Below are positions 26,067 to 34,917 of a stretch of 64,000 nucleotides of DNA, one piece after another. The stretch lies in assembly GCF_005503355.1 (NCBI RefSeq), contig NZ_SCMK01000011.1, forward strand, positions 97,706 through 161,705, read 5' to 3'. A program made the translations under genes and the position numbers. The DNA is from Sphingomonas sp. 1F27F7B. Its GTDB lineage: Bacteria > Pseudomonadota > Alphaproteobacteria > Sphingomonadales > Sphingomonadaceae. How positions within the stretch are numbered: the stretch's first letter is position 1; each line of letters opens with the position of its first letter. Under the pieces are notes generated by a model. That model had not been told where the DNA came from. It saw only the letters and a list, made by a program, of their open reading frames with translations, and made no database searches.

Positions 26067-28084
26067 CCGCGCTCCCGCCCCATGCGGCCGGCGGCGAAGC
26101 GATATCGTCGGTGCGCGGCACCGGCGGAGCGCTGTTCGCGATTCTTCTCGCCGATGCCGACCCGCGCGACGACTTCGCCGGCCCGCTCGCGGACGATCTT
26201 GCCGGGCGCGACGCATGTCGTGTCGCCAGCCTCGCAAGGGATCCCGATCTCGTCGATCCCGCCACATTGGCCGCGATACTTCGCGTCCAGGGAAGCGGCT
26301 GCGCCCGGACTCTCGTGATCGGTCACGGCGCCGGTGCGGCGTCGGCGACAAGGCTGGCGGCCGAGATCGGCGCCGACGCGGTCCTTGTGCTGGTGCCGGC
26401 ATGGTCGCGGGAACCTGGTATTGCGTCGCTCCCCCCCTTTGCCGCCACCATGCCGGTCCATGCGGTGACCGGCATCGAGCGGGCCAGCGAATGGCTCGGG
26501 CAAGTGGCTCTGCTGGACGAGCAGCAACTGCCGGTGCCAAGCACGATATTGCCGCTCGCGTTGCGCCAATCCGGTGCGATGGCGGAAATCCTCGCCGCCA
26601 TGATCCGGGGTGAAGTGCTCCCTGACCTGTCGCATCTGCTTACCCATTGGCAGCGGCGCAACGCCTATCGGATCGAACTGATGGAGCCGCCGCGCGCCGC
26701 GCCTTCCGGCCGGATCGAGCTGCGTGGCCGGATCGTCAACACCGGCCAGAACCGGCTGGACTTCGGACGCCGATCACGCGACCGGCTGCTGATCGGCGGT
26801 CGCCTCCGGATGCATGCCGAAGCATCGTGGTCGGCAGAGGCACGCGCCATGCCGGCACGTCCACAGCTCGAACCCGGCGTTTCGGCCAGCTTCGCGATCA
26901 GCCTTCCCGCGCCACCCCTGGCCGCCGCACCCGATATCGAGATCGAACTGTCCCTGCTGTCCGAAGGGGCGCTGTGGTATGCCGATCTCGACTTTCCCAA
27001 GCTCCGTCTGATGACCGGCGCACCGCACCACGACGCCCCGATGCCGCCCCCCGACGCGGCAGCCGAGCCCCGCCGCACCGCAACCCCTTCCCGGAGCCCT
27101 AGAGAATATCCGATGTCCAACACGACCGAGCAGACCAAAGACGAAATTGCGGCGGCCTATTTCTGGATCCTCGGCCGCCATCCCGATCCCGACGGGCTCG
27201 CTGCCTATCTGAACGAAATCCAGTCGGGCGCGATCGCCCTTCCGGACCTGCGGCGCATTCTGCTGGACAGCCCGGAATTCCGGCAAACCAGGGTGCCGCT
27301 CGTCGTGGCGGACGTCGGAGGGGAGGCGAAGGTCGTGGTCAATCCTGCCGAACCCGAATTCGGCCGTTGCCTCGCGGCCGGCGGCGGATGGGAGCCGCAT
27401 ATCGCGACGGCGATCACCGGGCAGTTGGAGCCCGGCGCCACCTTCGTCGATGTCGGCGCCAATGTCGGCGTCATGTCCTTCCAGGCGGCTGTGAAAGTGG
27501 GGGCCGCCGGCAGAGTGCTCGCGTTCGAGCCCAACACGGACAACGCCGCGCTGTTCCGGCGCGGCATCGTCGCCAATGACCTCGGCAACGTGCGGCTCTT
27601 CCCCTTCGCGCTGAGCGACCGGCAGGAAATGATATGCCTCAGCGACGCATCGAATGCGAAGGTGCTGGGGCGGGCGACCGCGCTTCAGGCCCTGGACGTG
27701 GTGCAGGCGCTTCCGGGCGACGAGATACTGCTCCCGCAGGAGCGGGTGGACCTGATCAAGATCGACGTCGAAGGCTTCGAGCTTCGGGTGCTGCGCGGAT
27801 TGGCGGACACCATCCGCAGATTCAAGCCGAAGATCCTCTGCGAATTCAATCCCATGTGCATCCGGGAACAAGCCGAGACGGATCCGGAACGACTTGCGGA
27901 CCATATCTTCGAGCTCGCCCCCCATGGCGACCTGGTCGAGCATGACGGCTCGTTTACCCGAATAGGTTCGACGAGCGAACTCATGCGGCTCTGGGAGGCG
28001 CGCGACGCGGAATCGACGCGCATGGGCCTGCTTCCCCAGGGCTGGGTGCATTTCGACATATTATTCGACACCGCAGCGAAATGA
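26063..28084 (+). CDS. DUF4214 - FkbM methyltransferase fusion with N-terminal beta-rich region
   Basis: The 673-residue protein starts at TTG 26063, overlapping the previous TGA. Residues 1-~215 resemble no family I can name (a segment LVIGHGAGAASATRLAAEI is alpha/beta-hydrolase-like); ~225-320 look beta-sandwich-like (GRIELRGRIVNTGQNRL, LLIGGRLRMHAEAS). Then comes a DUF4214 segment (~360-405: AAAYFWILGRHPDPDGLAAY, ILLDSPEF) and a C-terminal FkbM SAM-dependent methyltransferase (~430-660: TFVDVGANVGVMSF, LAFEPNTDN, DLIKIDVEGFELRVLRGL). An internal ATG at 27112 could start the DUF4214-FkbM part alone, but the frame is open throughout. Likely O-methylates the capsule. Confidence 0.75.
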   Translation: MTALPPHAAGGEAISSVRGTGGALFAILLADADPRDDFAGPLADDLAGRDACRVASLARDPDLVDPATLAAILRVQGSGCARTLVIGHGAGAASATRLAAEIGADAVLVLVPAWSREPGIASLPPFAATMPVHAVTGIERASEWLGQVALLDEQQLPVPSTILPLALRQSGAMAEILAAMIRGEVLPDLSHLLTHWQRRNAYRIELMEPPRAAPSGRIELRGRIVNTGQNRLDFGRRSRDRLLIGGRLRMHAEASWSAEARAMPARPQLEPGVSASFAISLPAPPLAAAPDIEIELSLLSEGALWYADLDFPKLRLMTGAPHHDAPMPPPDAAAEPRRTATPSRSPREYPMSNTTEQTKDEIAAAYFWILGRHPDPDGLAAYLNEIQSGAIALPDLRRILLDSPEFRQTRVPLVVADVGGEAKVVVNPAEPEFGRCLAAGGGWEPHIATAITGQLEPGATFVDVGANVGVMSFQAAVKVGAAGRVLAFEPNTDNAALFRRGIVANDLGNVRLFPFALSDRQEMICLSDASNAKVLGRATALQALDVVQALPGDEILLPQERVDLIKIDVEGFELRVLRGLADTIRRFKPKILCEFNPMCIREQAETDPERLADHIFELAPHGDLVEHDGSFTRIGSTSELMRLWEARDAESTRMGLLPQGWVHFDILFDTAAK

Positions 28085-28092
28085 GGGCGCGC

Positions 28093-28881
28093 TCAATCGA
28101 CTGCGCGCGCTACCGCATCCCGGTCGTACAGCGGCAGGCCGCGCGCCGCCGCATAGGCATTCGCCTTCTCGATGAGGAAGTCGAAATGCTTGCGGATGAA
28201 GGTCGAGTGCCAGAACGGGTTGGTGCCATAGCGATATCCCGGCACGATCAAGCCGCGCAGCACCATGTAGGAATAGAGACGGCTCTTTTCCTCGATCGCC
28301 ACCTGGGGCTTGAATTGCGAAAGGTGGTGCAGGACCAGTTCGCTCTGGCCGGCGCGTTGCCAGGTATTGCCGTCCCGATCGCAGATCTCCTCATGGATCA
28401 GCCCCTCCCAGCGAATGTCGTGCCGATTGCGATAGATCCGGCGCTGCGTCTCCTCGCCGAACGAGCCGCTGACACGAAGCTGGTCGAGATCGATCGGGGC
28501 GCCCGCCCTGCCAACATAGTTGCGGCGATGGACGGCGAGCGTGTCACAGGTCGCCTCGGCGATCTCACGGCGAAGCGCGCCGGTTTGCGCGGGATCGATC
28601 CATTCGTCGGCATCGATCGCGAACAGCCAGGGCGCCGTCGCATATCTGGCGCCATGGTTTCGGGCGTGCGCGAAACCGAACTGCGACAGATTCTGCTGAT
28701 CGTAATGCGCGAGCCGGTCCTCCCCGGAGAGCAGCCGGGCATAGAGCGCGTCGCTTCCGTCCGTGGAGCCCATGTCGACGACGACCACCTGATCGACCAG
28801 CGCCTTGATCGCGGGAAGCGTGATCGAGAGCATCTCCACTTCATTGAAGGCGAGCACCACGGCGGCGATTTCGATCGTCAT
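28093..28881 (-). CDS. GT2-family glycosyltransferase
   Basis: The 262-residue GT-A glycosyltransferase has the N-terminal nucleotide-binding strand (IAAVVLAFNEVEML), VVVVDMGSTDGSDAL, the metal-binding DxD in FAIDADEWIDP, and SFGEETQRRIYRNRHDIRWEG followed by LIHEEI, as in the LgtF/SPBc2-type GT2 group acting on LPS or capsule. It is on the strand opposite to its neighbours, 8 bp beyond the convergent FkbM-fusion stop, and diverges from kpsT with a 65-bp promoter gap. It probably adds a side or core sugar; the acceptor is unknown. Confidence 0.87.
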   Translation of the reverse strand: MTIEIAAVVLAFNEVEMLSITLPAIKALVDQVVVVDMGSTDGSDALYARLLSGEDRLAHYDQQNLSQFGFAHARNHGARYATAPWLFAIDADEWIDPAQTGALRREIAEATCDTLAVHRRNYVGRAGAPIDLDQLRVSGSFGEETQRRIYRNRHDIRWEGLIHEEICDRDGNTWQRAGQSELVLHHLSQFKPQVAIEEKSRLYSYMVLRGLIVPGYRYGTNPFWHSTFIRKHFDFLIEKANAYAAARGLPLYDRDAVARAVD

Positions 28882-28946
28882 ATGACAGCTCCATTCCTGA
28901 TCGCCGGTCCGGAGACTCCGGCCATCTCGACAAGGCCGGGAGGGCC

Positions 28947-29615
28947 ATGCGCATGATCACCTTCGATCGCGTCAACAAGGCCTATCACGGCCGCAAGCTC
29001 ACCAAGCACGTGCTTCATGACGCCAGCTTCGCGATCCGCCCCGGGCAATCGCTGGGGATTTGCGGCGCGAACGGCGCCGGCAAATCGACTCTGTTGCGGC
29101 TGATCGCCGGCGTCGAGCATCCGAGCAACGGGACCATCCGCCGCGGCATGCGGGTATCGTGGCCGATCGGCTACACGCACTGCTTCCAGGGCAGCCTCAC
29201 CGGTGCGGACAATGCCCGGTTCATCGCCCGGATCTATCGCCAGCCGGTCGATCGGCTGCTCGCCTTTGTCGAGCAGTTCGCCGAGCTCGGGGAATATTTC
29301 AATCAACCAGTGAAGACCTATTCGGCCGGCATGTCCGCGCGCCTGGCGTTCGGGGTGAGTCTCGCGATCGATTTCGATTGCTATCTGGTCGATGAAGTCA
29401 CCAGCGCAGGCGATCACCGCTTCGCCGAACGCTGCCGCGCCGCGCTGGCCCATCGCCGCGCGACCGGAACGCTGGTGATGGTGTCGCACAGCCCGCCGAC
29501 GCTGCAGGAATATTGCAGCACCGGCGCGGTGCTCCACCAGGGCCGGCTCCGCTTCTATCCGACCATCGACGAAGCGATCGCGGTGCATCATGCCCAGCAG
29601 ATGCAGGCGGCCTGA
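28947..29615 (+). CDS. kpsT: Capsule ABC transporter ATPase KpsT
   Basis: The 222-residue ATP-binding protein has Walker A GANGAGKST, the signature region YSAGMSARLAFGVSLAIDF, Walker B CYLVDEVTSAGD (KpsT/CtrD style) and the switch histidine in MVSHSPPTLQEY. Its short length without a C-terminal extension marks it as KpsT rather than Wzt. It energises export through KpsM. The gene stands alone between two leftward genes, unlike the usual kpsM-kpsT pair. The ATG at 28947 has GGGAGG 3 bp upstream; an in-frame ATG at 28953 has better spacing to it. Confidence 0.93.
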   Translation: MRMITFDRVNKAYHGRKLTKHVLHDASFAIRPGQSLGICGANGAGKSTLLRLIAGVEHPSNGTIRRGMRVSWPIGYTHCFQGSLTGADNARFIARIYRQPVDRLLAFVEQFAELGEYFNQPVKTYSAGMSARLAFGVSLAIDFDCYLVDEVTSAGDHRFAERCRAALAHRRATGTLVMVSHSPPTLQEYCSTGAVLHQGRLRFYPTIDEAIAVHHAQQMQAA

Positions 29616-29626
29616 TCCGGCGATCC

Positions 29627-29657
29627 GCGCCGCCACGGGAAGCCGCACGGGCGGCGC
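29627..29657. terminator. Bidirectional hairpin between kpsT and the export lipoprotein gene
   Basis: Inverted repeat GCGCCGCC (29627-29634) / GGCGGCGC (29650-29657) with a 15-nt loop, in the 50-bp gap between two convergent stop codons. No clear T-run. Confidence 0.45.
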
Positions 29658-29665
29658 TCCCCCTA

Positions 29666-30802
29666 TCACCGCGTCAACTCGCGTACCCCGTAGAAGGGCG
29701 AGAAGAGCTGGTTGATGATCTGGACCAGCTTGCTCGCCTGGTTGGAGCGCGCGTTCGCAATGTAGATCACGTCGCCGTCGCGCATCGCGAAACGCTGCGA
29801 GACGAAATAGCTTTCCGGGCGCAGCATGTTCAGCCGATAGATCACCGGAACGGGCGCGGCGCCGGACGCGTGTGCCGCAGCCCAGCGGAAGACGAAGATC
29901 GCGGTCGGATCGGCCTGGCGGTCCGACGGCCCGCCGGCCCGCGCGACGGCCTGGGCGAGCGACAGCCGGCGCGCTTCGAAGGGGATTTCCGACACCTTGT
30001 CGCTCGCCCCGAACACAGTGAAGCTTCGCAGCTGGCGAAGCAGCTCGATCCGATCGCCGGGGAGCAGCAGCAAATCGTCGGGCGATCCGGCGAGCAGCGC
30101 ATCGAGGCCGATCTCGGCGCTGCGGCCGGCGCGAGTGATCCTGACCGTCGTGTCCTGTGCCGGGAATACCGCGCCGCCGGCCAGCGCGACTGCGTCGAGC
30201 AGGTGCTCGCGCGCCAGCGAGAGGGGAATACGCCCCGGCATCTTGACGCCGCCGAGCACGAATACGGCGTTGGCGATGTTCTCGCGGATCGCGACACTGA
30301 CCTGGGCATGCTGGGAATAGCCGATCAGCCGCGCCTCGATGCCGGCGGCGAGCGACTGGGCGGTCTCGCCCGCGGCTGAGATGCGGCCGACATAGGGAAT
30401 CTGGATCGTCCCGTCGGTCGCGACGGTGATCGGCGGCAGGTTCGTCCCGGCGGCGGCGGGCTGGGCCACGGTCGCGGTCGCCCCAGGGCCGGCGAACAAC
30501 GCGGTGCCTATCTCGAATATGGAGACTTGCAGCACGTCTCCTGGCCCGATCCGGTCGGTAACGCCGTCCGCGGCCAGCCCGGCGAGCGTTTCCGGCGGCG
30601 TCGACGCGGCGTTGGCCTCCGGCAGGGCATCGGCATCAAGATCGACCAGCCGCGCCGGCAGCCGCGCATCGGGCCGCGAGATCGCGACGACCTGGGCGCC
30701 GGTCGGCCCGCTCGACGGCAGGGTGGCGCAGCCGCCGACGAGCAGTGCCAGCGCGACGAGGAAGGCGCGCGCAGACGCGCGGGGCAAGGAGGACAGGGTC
30801 AT
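29666..30802 (-). CDS. Outer-membrane polysaccharide export lipoprotein (Wza/CtrA/KpsD family)
   Basis: The 378-residue protein has a lipoprotein signal peptide (FLVALALLVGGC, lipid Cys at 25), a Poly_export domain (~85-180: DRIGPGDVLQVSIFEIG, ITVATDGTIQIPYVGRI) and SLBB-type domains (ANAVFVLGGVKMPGRIPLS; RSFTVFGASDKVSEIPFEAR). It should form the outer-membrane channel through which capsule leaves, docking on KpsE. It is the last gene of the leftward operon GT4-FkbM-GT4-export protein, overlapping the preceding GT4 by ATGA. Its size is closer to CtrA/BexD/Wza than to the longer E. coli KpsD. Confidence 0.9.
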   Translation of the reverse strand: MTLSSLPRASARAFLVALALLVGGCATLPSSGPTGAQVVAISRPDARLPARLVDLDADALPEANAASTPPETLAGLAADGVTDRIGPGDVLQVSIFEIGTALFAGPGATATVAQPAAAGTNLPPITVATDGTIQIPYVGRISAAGETAQSLAAGIEARLIGYSQHAQVSVAIRENIANAVFVLGGVKMPGRIPLSLAREHLLDAVALAGGAVFPAQDTTVRITRAGRSAEIGLDALLAGSPDDLLLLPGDRIELLRQLRSFTVFGASDKVSEIPFEARRLSLAQAVARAGGPSDRQADPTAIFVFRWAAAHASGAAPVPVIYRLNMLRPESYFVSQRFAMRDGDVIYIANARSNQASKLVQIINQLFSPFYGVRELTR

Positions 30803-32169
30803 GCGGTGGCGATCCCGGAAGACGAGGGTCGGGCAGCGGTGCCCGTCGGGGGGGCGAGCGCGCGATAGAGCCCGGACAGGTTGGCGCGAAACGTCGCCGG
30901 GGCAAAGCGGGCGGCATGCCCGGGGCCGGCCACGGACAGGCTGCGGCGAAGCCCACCGTCCCCGTCGAGGCGCCGGATCGCCGCGACCATGTCGCCCACG
31001 TCATAGGGATCGACAAGCAGCGCCGCGCCGCCCGCCACTTCGGGCAGCGAGCCGCCGGTCGAGGCCATCACCGGCACGCCCCTCGCCAGCGCCTCCACCA
31101 CGGGCAGGCCGAAGCCTTCGTAGAGCGAAGGGAAGAGCACGCCGCGAGCGCCGGCGATCAGCAGATCGAGCATCCGCCGCGGAAGATAGTCGAGCTTGCG
31201 GATCCGCGCCGCGCCCGAAAGGCCCTGGGCCGCCGACATGCCGAGCAGGCGCAGTTCGTTCTCGGAGCGCCAGGCCCGGCCGCCGACGATGACGAGCGGC
31301 GTCGCGACTTCGCTCGCCAGATAGGCCTCGATCAGCCGGCCGACATTCTTCTTGGGCTCGATCGCGCCGAAATAGAGGAAATAGCCCTGAGCCTCGAGGT
31401 CGAACAGCGCGCGCAGGCGCCCGGCAAGGTCCGCGCCGGCGATCTCCGGCACCGGATCGATCGACTGATAGCAATTGACGACCCGCCCGGGATCGGCGCC
31501 GAGCATGTCGATGATGTCGCGCCGCGATGCCTCGGAGACGGTGCAGATTCGCGCGCCCCGTGCGACACAGCTTCGCAGCAGCCGGTCGTGCAGCCGCTTG
31601 TTCTCCAGGCTGGTGTGCGGCAGCCGCAGCGGCACCAGGTCGTGGATGGTGTAGAGGTTGACCGCACCGGCGAGATGGATCGGCAGCGGATAGGTCCAGT
31701 GCATGATCGCCGGCGGATCGGGCATCGTCACCGTCAGGAAGCGGCGATAGCGCCTGAAATGCCGCGCGGCGACCGACCAGAGCGAACCGAAGCTGTACAG
31801 CCGCGAAAAGGGCGGCATGCGCTCGGCAAAGGCTTCGGCATGGACGCGCCCCTCGACCGGCACTTCGACCAGTCGCCGCGCCCAGGGGGCGACGAACAGC
31901 CGCTCGCGCTTCGGCGTGCCCCCCCCCTCGCTCATCGGCTCGTCGCGGCCGAGTTCGGCGAAGAACAGCGTCTCGCGCAGGTCGCGCGGCGCGCGGGGAT
32001 GAACGGGCAATCCGAAGATCAGGTCCGGTGGCGTGCCGATCTCGGCGATCGTCCGTGCCAGAGTCCGGGCATAGGTGGCGACACCGGTGCCGCGCGGCAT
32101 CGCGAGATTGAGGCCGTCGATGCCGATCCGGAATCCGCCGTCCCGTCCGGGGAAGCCAAGATCGCTCAT
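30799..32169 (-). CDS. GT4-family glycosyltransferase (capsule cluster)
   Basis: The 456-residue GT-B enzyme has RIGIDGLNLAMPRGTGVATY at the N-terminus, MHWTYPLPIHLAGAVNLYTI, HDLVPLRLP, CTVSEASRRDI, YFLYFGAIEPKKNVGRLIEA, and the donor-site SLYEGFGLPVVEALARGVPV. It resembles mannosyl/rhamnosyl GT4 enzymes of capsule and O-antigen loci; donor and acceptor are not readable. The ATG at 32169 overlaps the FkbM stop (ATGA). It is clearly related to the GT4 two genes upstream (shared GTGVATYARTLA and MHWTYPLP), probably by duplication. Confidence 0.88.
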   Translation of the reverse strand: MSDLGFPGRDGGFRIGIDGLNLAMPRGTGVATYARTLARTIAEIGTPPDLIFGLPVHPRAPRDLRETLFFAELGRDEPMSEGGGTPKRERLFVAPWARRLVEVPVEGRVHAEAFAERMPPFSRLYSFGSLWSVAARHFRRYRRFLTVTMPDPPAIMHWTYPLPIHLAGAVNLYTIHDLVPLRLPHTSLENKRLHDRLLRSCVARGARICTVSEASRRDIIDMLGADPGRVVNCYQSIDPVPEIAGADLAGRLRALFDLEAQGYFLYFGAIEPKKNVGRLIEAYLASEVATPLVIVGGRAWRSENELRLLGMSAAQGLSGAARIRKLDYLPRRMLDLLIAGARGVLFPSLYEGFGLPVVEALARGVPVMASTGGSLPEVAGGAALLVDPYDVGDMVAAIRRLDGDGGLRRSLSVAGPGHAARFAPATFRANLSGLYRALAPPTGTAARPSSSGIATA

Positions 32170-33002
32170 CGGGTCAACACCAGCATCTGCTCGCGCACCG
32201 GCGATGCCCGCAGAATCTCCGCCGCGTCGGCCCGGCGCATCCCATGGTCGGTGTCGATGCGATGCAGCGCGAAACCCTCTCCGGCGATCGCCGCCAGGAA
32301 TCCGCCGGGATCGGCATAGCGTATCGCTGCGAATTCGAGCAGCACGGTCATCGGACGCCCCTGATCGAGCAGGCCGCGCATGCCGCGCCAGATCGCCTCT
32401 TCCGACGCCTCCGCGTCGATCTTGACGAAATCGGCGCGGTCGAGCCCCGGAACGCCGTCGAGCCGACAGGTCCGCAGCGCGCCCGCCGGATCGCCCTCGG
32501 GGAGAATGCGGATATGGGCACCGCTCGGCTGAGTCGGCGGGACGACGAGCTCGGCGGCGAGACCCGCCGCGTCGAACACCGGATCGCCGTGCGATCGCAC
32601 CTGCTCCGCAAAGCCGTTCACGCGCACGGAATCTTCGAGCATCCGCCGCAACGCCGGATTGGGCTCGAACGCGTGCACTCTGCCCGAGGGGCCGGCAAGG
32701 TCGGCCATCTGCAATGTGAAATAGCCGACATGCGCGCCGACATCGATACAGACGGCACCCGGCCGGATCAGTTGCGGCAGCAGCTCGGTGACCCACATCT
32801 CCCAGAAGCCGTCGAGCAGGAGATGCGCACCGATATCGACGTCGCGCGTATCGACGAACATCTTGTAGCGGCCGAGCACCCGGACCAGGGCGCGGCCATC
32901 GCCGAGATAGGCATTGGTGCAGAGGCTGCGGATGGCCGCCTCGTTCTCGGTGCGGTTGTGCAACCCCGGCCTCCGGCGGAACAAGGCGGGAAGCAGCGTC
33001 AT
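32166..33002 (-). CDS. FkbM family methyltransferase
   Basis: The 278-residue SAM-dependent methyltransferase has a motif I in VCIDVGAHVGYFTLQMADL, motif II HAFEPNPALRRML, and DFVKIDAEASEEAIWRGMRG. FkbM-type enzymes O-methylate sugars or polyketides, so capsule sugar methylation is the natural guess. It lies between two related GT4 genes with 4-bp overlaps at both ends (ATGA), in the leftward capsule operon. It is a second, stand-alone FkbM alongside the fused one at 26063. Confidence 0.88.
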   Translation of the reverse strand: MTLLPALFRRRPGLHNRTENEAAIRSLCTNAYLGDGRALVRVLGRYKMFVDTRDVDIGAHLLLDGFWEMWVTELLPQLIRPGAVCIDVGAHVGYFTLQMADLAGPSGRVHAFEPNPALRRMLEDSVRVNGFAEQVRSHGDPVFDAAGLAAELVVPPTQPSGAHIRILPEGDPAGALRTCRLDGVPGLDRADFVKIDAEASEEAIWRGMRGLLDQGRPMTVLLEFAAIRYADPGGFLAAIAGEGFALHRIDTDHGMRRADAAEILRASPVREQMLVLTR

Positions 33003-34282
33003 GCGGCAAGCGCATCGGCATAGAGCGCGCCGAGCCGGCGGGCATAGAGCTCCTGCGTGAACATCCGGCTGCGCGTGAAACCCGCGGCGCGCAATCGGGC
33101 GCAGAGGATGTCGTCGCCGTCCAGGCGGCGGATCCCCGCCGCGATCTCATCGGGCGCCCGCGGATCGACGAGCAGCGCGGCATCGCCGGCCACCTCCACC
33201 GCCGCCTCGATGTCCGACGCAAGCACCGGGCACCCCAGCGCCATGGCTTCGACGATGGGCAGGCCGAATCCCTCGGCCAGCGAAGGAAACAGCAGCGCAC
33301 GCGCCCGACGCATCATCCCGAGCAATTCGGCGCGCGGCACCCAGGGAACCCGGATAAGCGCAGGACAGGCGCGCAAAGTCGCTTCGAGACGCGCTTCGCC
33401 GGGTACTTGCGGGCCGACGACAACCAGCGGCAGCGCCGTTCCGCTCGCCGCATGGGCCGCGGCGAGCCGATCGAGATTCTTGCGCGCCTCGACCCGGCCG
33501 CAGAACAGGAAATAGCATCCGGAGCGCAGGCCCGGCGGCAAGGGCGGATCCACCTGAAGCGGCGCATCGAGCGCCTGCCAGGTGTTGACCACCCGCTCCT
33601 CGCCCAGCGCCAGCCGCTCGACGGCCTGGCGGCGGACGGTCTCGGACACAGTCACCAGCCGGTGCGCATGGCAGGCGATTTCGCCGAGCACGGCCGCGTG
33701 GCGCGCCGGCGAAATCGACGTGAGCTCGGGATCGGTGAGCGGTATCAGGTCATGCACCGTGTACAGGTTCCTGGCCCCGCGCGCATAGAGCGGCAGTGGA
33801 TAGGTCCAGTGCATGACCTGGGGCGGCCGGGTGAACTCGACCGGCAACAGCCTGCGGTGCAGGTTGAAGAACACATGCGCCTCGCGGAACAGGTCGCACG
33901 CCGCCCATTGCACCGGCATTTCCTCGCCGCCGGGGTCCTGCGCCGCCGCGACCCGCGCTCCGGTACGCGTGGCGGCAAGCCAGCGGCCGAGCCGCGTGAA
34001 GCACGGCGCCTCGCCCGGCGCCTGGTCGCTCAGCAGCAGCAACGACGCTCCCGCCGCCGGCAGGCACGCCGCCAGCGTCCGCGCATAGGTCGCGACACCG
34101 GTCCCCGCACTTGCGCCGAGCATCCGCGTCTCGAGACAGACCTGCACCGGCGCGTCCTCGAACGAATCGACCCGGCGAACATAATTGGGATCGTAGAGCT
34201 GCCGAAGCCGCTCGATACCGGGGGCGCCCGCCTTCATCGCCGATCCTCGCGGCGCGAACGGGTCCATGATGCGCCGCGCCAT
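32999..34282 (-). CDS. GT4-family glycosyltransferase (first gene of leftward capsule operon)
   Basis: The 427-residue GT-B enzyme has GTGVATYARTLAACLPAAGA, QVMHWTYPLPLYARGARNLY, TVHDLIPLTDPELTSISPAR, VTVSETVRRQAVERLAL, CYFLFCGRVEARKNLDRLAA and SLAEGFGLPIVEAMALGCPV. It heads the operon GT4-FkbM-GT4-export lipoprotein. The start is uncertain: ATGs at 34282, 34267 and 34237 are all in frame; the first gives the longest frame. The 149-bp gap to the araC-like gene should contain the operon promoter, but no clear element was seen. Confidence 0.87.
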   Translation of the reverse strand: MARRIMDPFAPRGSAMKAGAPGIERLRQLYDPNYVRRVDSFEDAPVQVCLETRMLGASAGTGVATYARTLAACLPAAGASLLLLSDQAPGEAPCFTRLGRWLAATRTGARVAAAQDPGGEEMPVQWAACDLFREAHVFFNLHRRLLPVEFTRPPQVMHWTYPLPLYARGARNLYTVHDLIPLTDPELTSISPARHAAVLGEIACHAHRLVTVSETVRRQAVERLALGEERVVNTWQALDAPLQVDPPLPPGLRSGCYFLFCGRVEARKNLDRLAAAHAASGTALPLVVVGPQVPGEARLEATLRACPALIRVPWVPRAELLGMMRRARALLFPSLAEGFGLPIVEAMALGCPVLASDIEAAVEVAGDAALLVDPRAPDEIAAGIRRLDGDDILCARLRAAGFTRSRMFTQELYARRLGALYADALAA

Positions 34283-34431
34283 CCCTCGCCGGTTTCGGTC
34301 ACGCTGAAATCTGCTGGTCGCATTGTCTCGACGAAGCTCGGGCGGTGCGGCGATTTCCGCCGTTCCGGACTATCGAGATGTGCCCCGCCCCGACCTAGTC
34401 GTTTCCACAGGTACGCACCACTATCGACAAA

Positions 34432-34917
34432 TCAGGCACCAAGGCCGAGCGCGCTGCTCCGCAGGTTCCGACGCCAGCGGCCCGGCGAAATGCCGAGCAG
34501 CCGAGTGAATGCCTTGGTGAAATGACTCTGATCGGCAAAGCCGCATTCGTCGGCGACCTTGGACAGCGGGATCGTCTCGTCGCGAAGCAGCGTGGTCGCC
34601 TGCGCGATCCGGCGCTGCATGAACCAGTGATAGGGCGACACCCCTTCGCTCTCACGAAAGCCCTTGATGAAGTGGCTGACCGACATGTCGAGCCGCCGGG
34701 CGACATCCGCCAGGGCAAGCCCGCCGGTCATCTGCGCAAGCATCATGTCCCGCGCGAGCTTGACCTGCCATGCCGCAAGATGCGCGCGCGTCCTGGGCCT
34801 GGGCGGAAGCGGCGGCGCTTCCGTGCGGTCCTCGCCGATCCGATGATGCTCGAACGAACCCGAAGGATATTCCTGATTCGCAACGGCGGGCGCTGCGATC
34901 AAAAAGGATTCCTCCAT
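34432..34917 (-). CDS. AraC-type HTH transcriptional regulator (DNA-binding domain only)
   Basis: The 161-residue protein consists almost entirely of the two-helix-turn-helix AraC/XylS DNA-binding domain (about residues 60-155): GGLALADVARRLDMSVSHFI, KGFRESEGVSPYHWFMQRRI, LSKVADECGFADQSHFTKAF, RLLGISPGRWRR. There is no ligand-binding domain, so activity is probably set by expression level or a partner, as in MarA/SoxS-type regulators. The ATG at 34917 has an ideal AAGGAGG ribosome site 5 bp upstream, which decides the start. It precedes the leftward capsule operon and might regulate it. Confidence 0.92.
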   Translation of the reverse strand: MEESFLIAAPAVANQEYPSGSFEHHRIGEDRTEAPPLPPRPRTRAHLAAWQVKLARDMMLAQMTGGLALADVARRLDMSVSHFIKGFRESEGVSPYHWFMQRRIAQATTLLRDETIPLSKVADECGFADQSHFTKAFTRLLGISPGRWRRNLRSSALGLGA

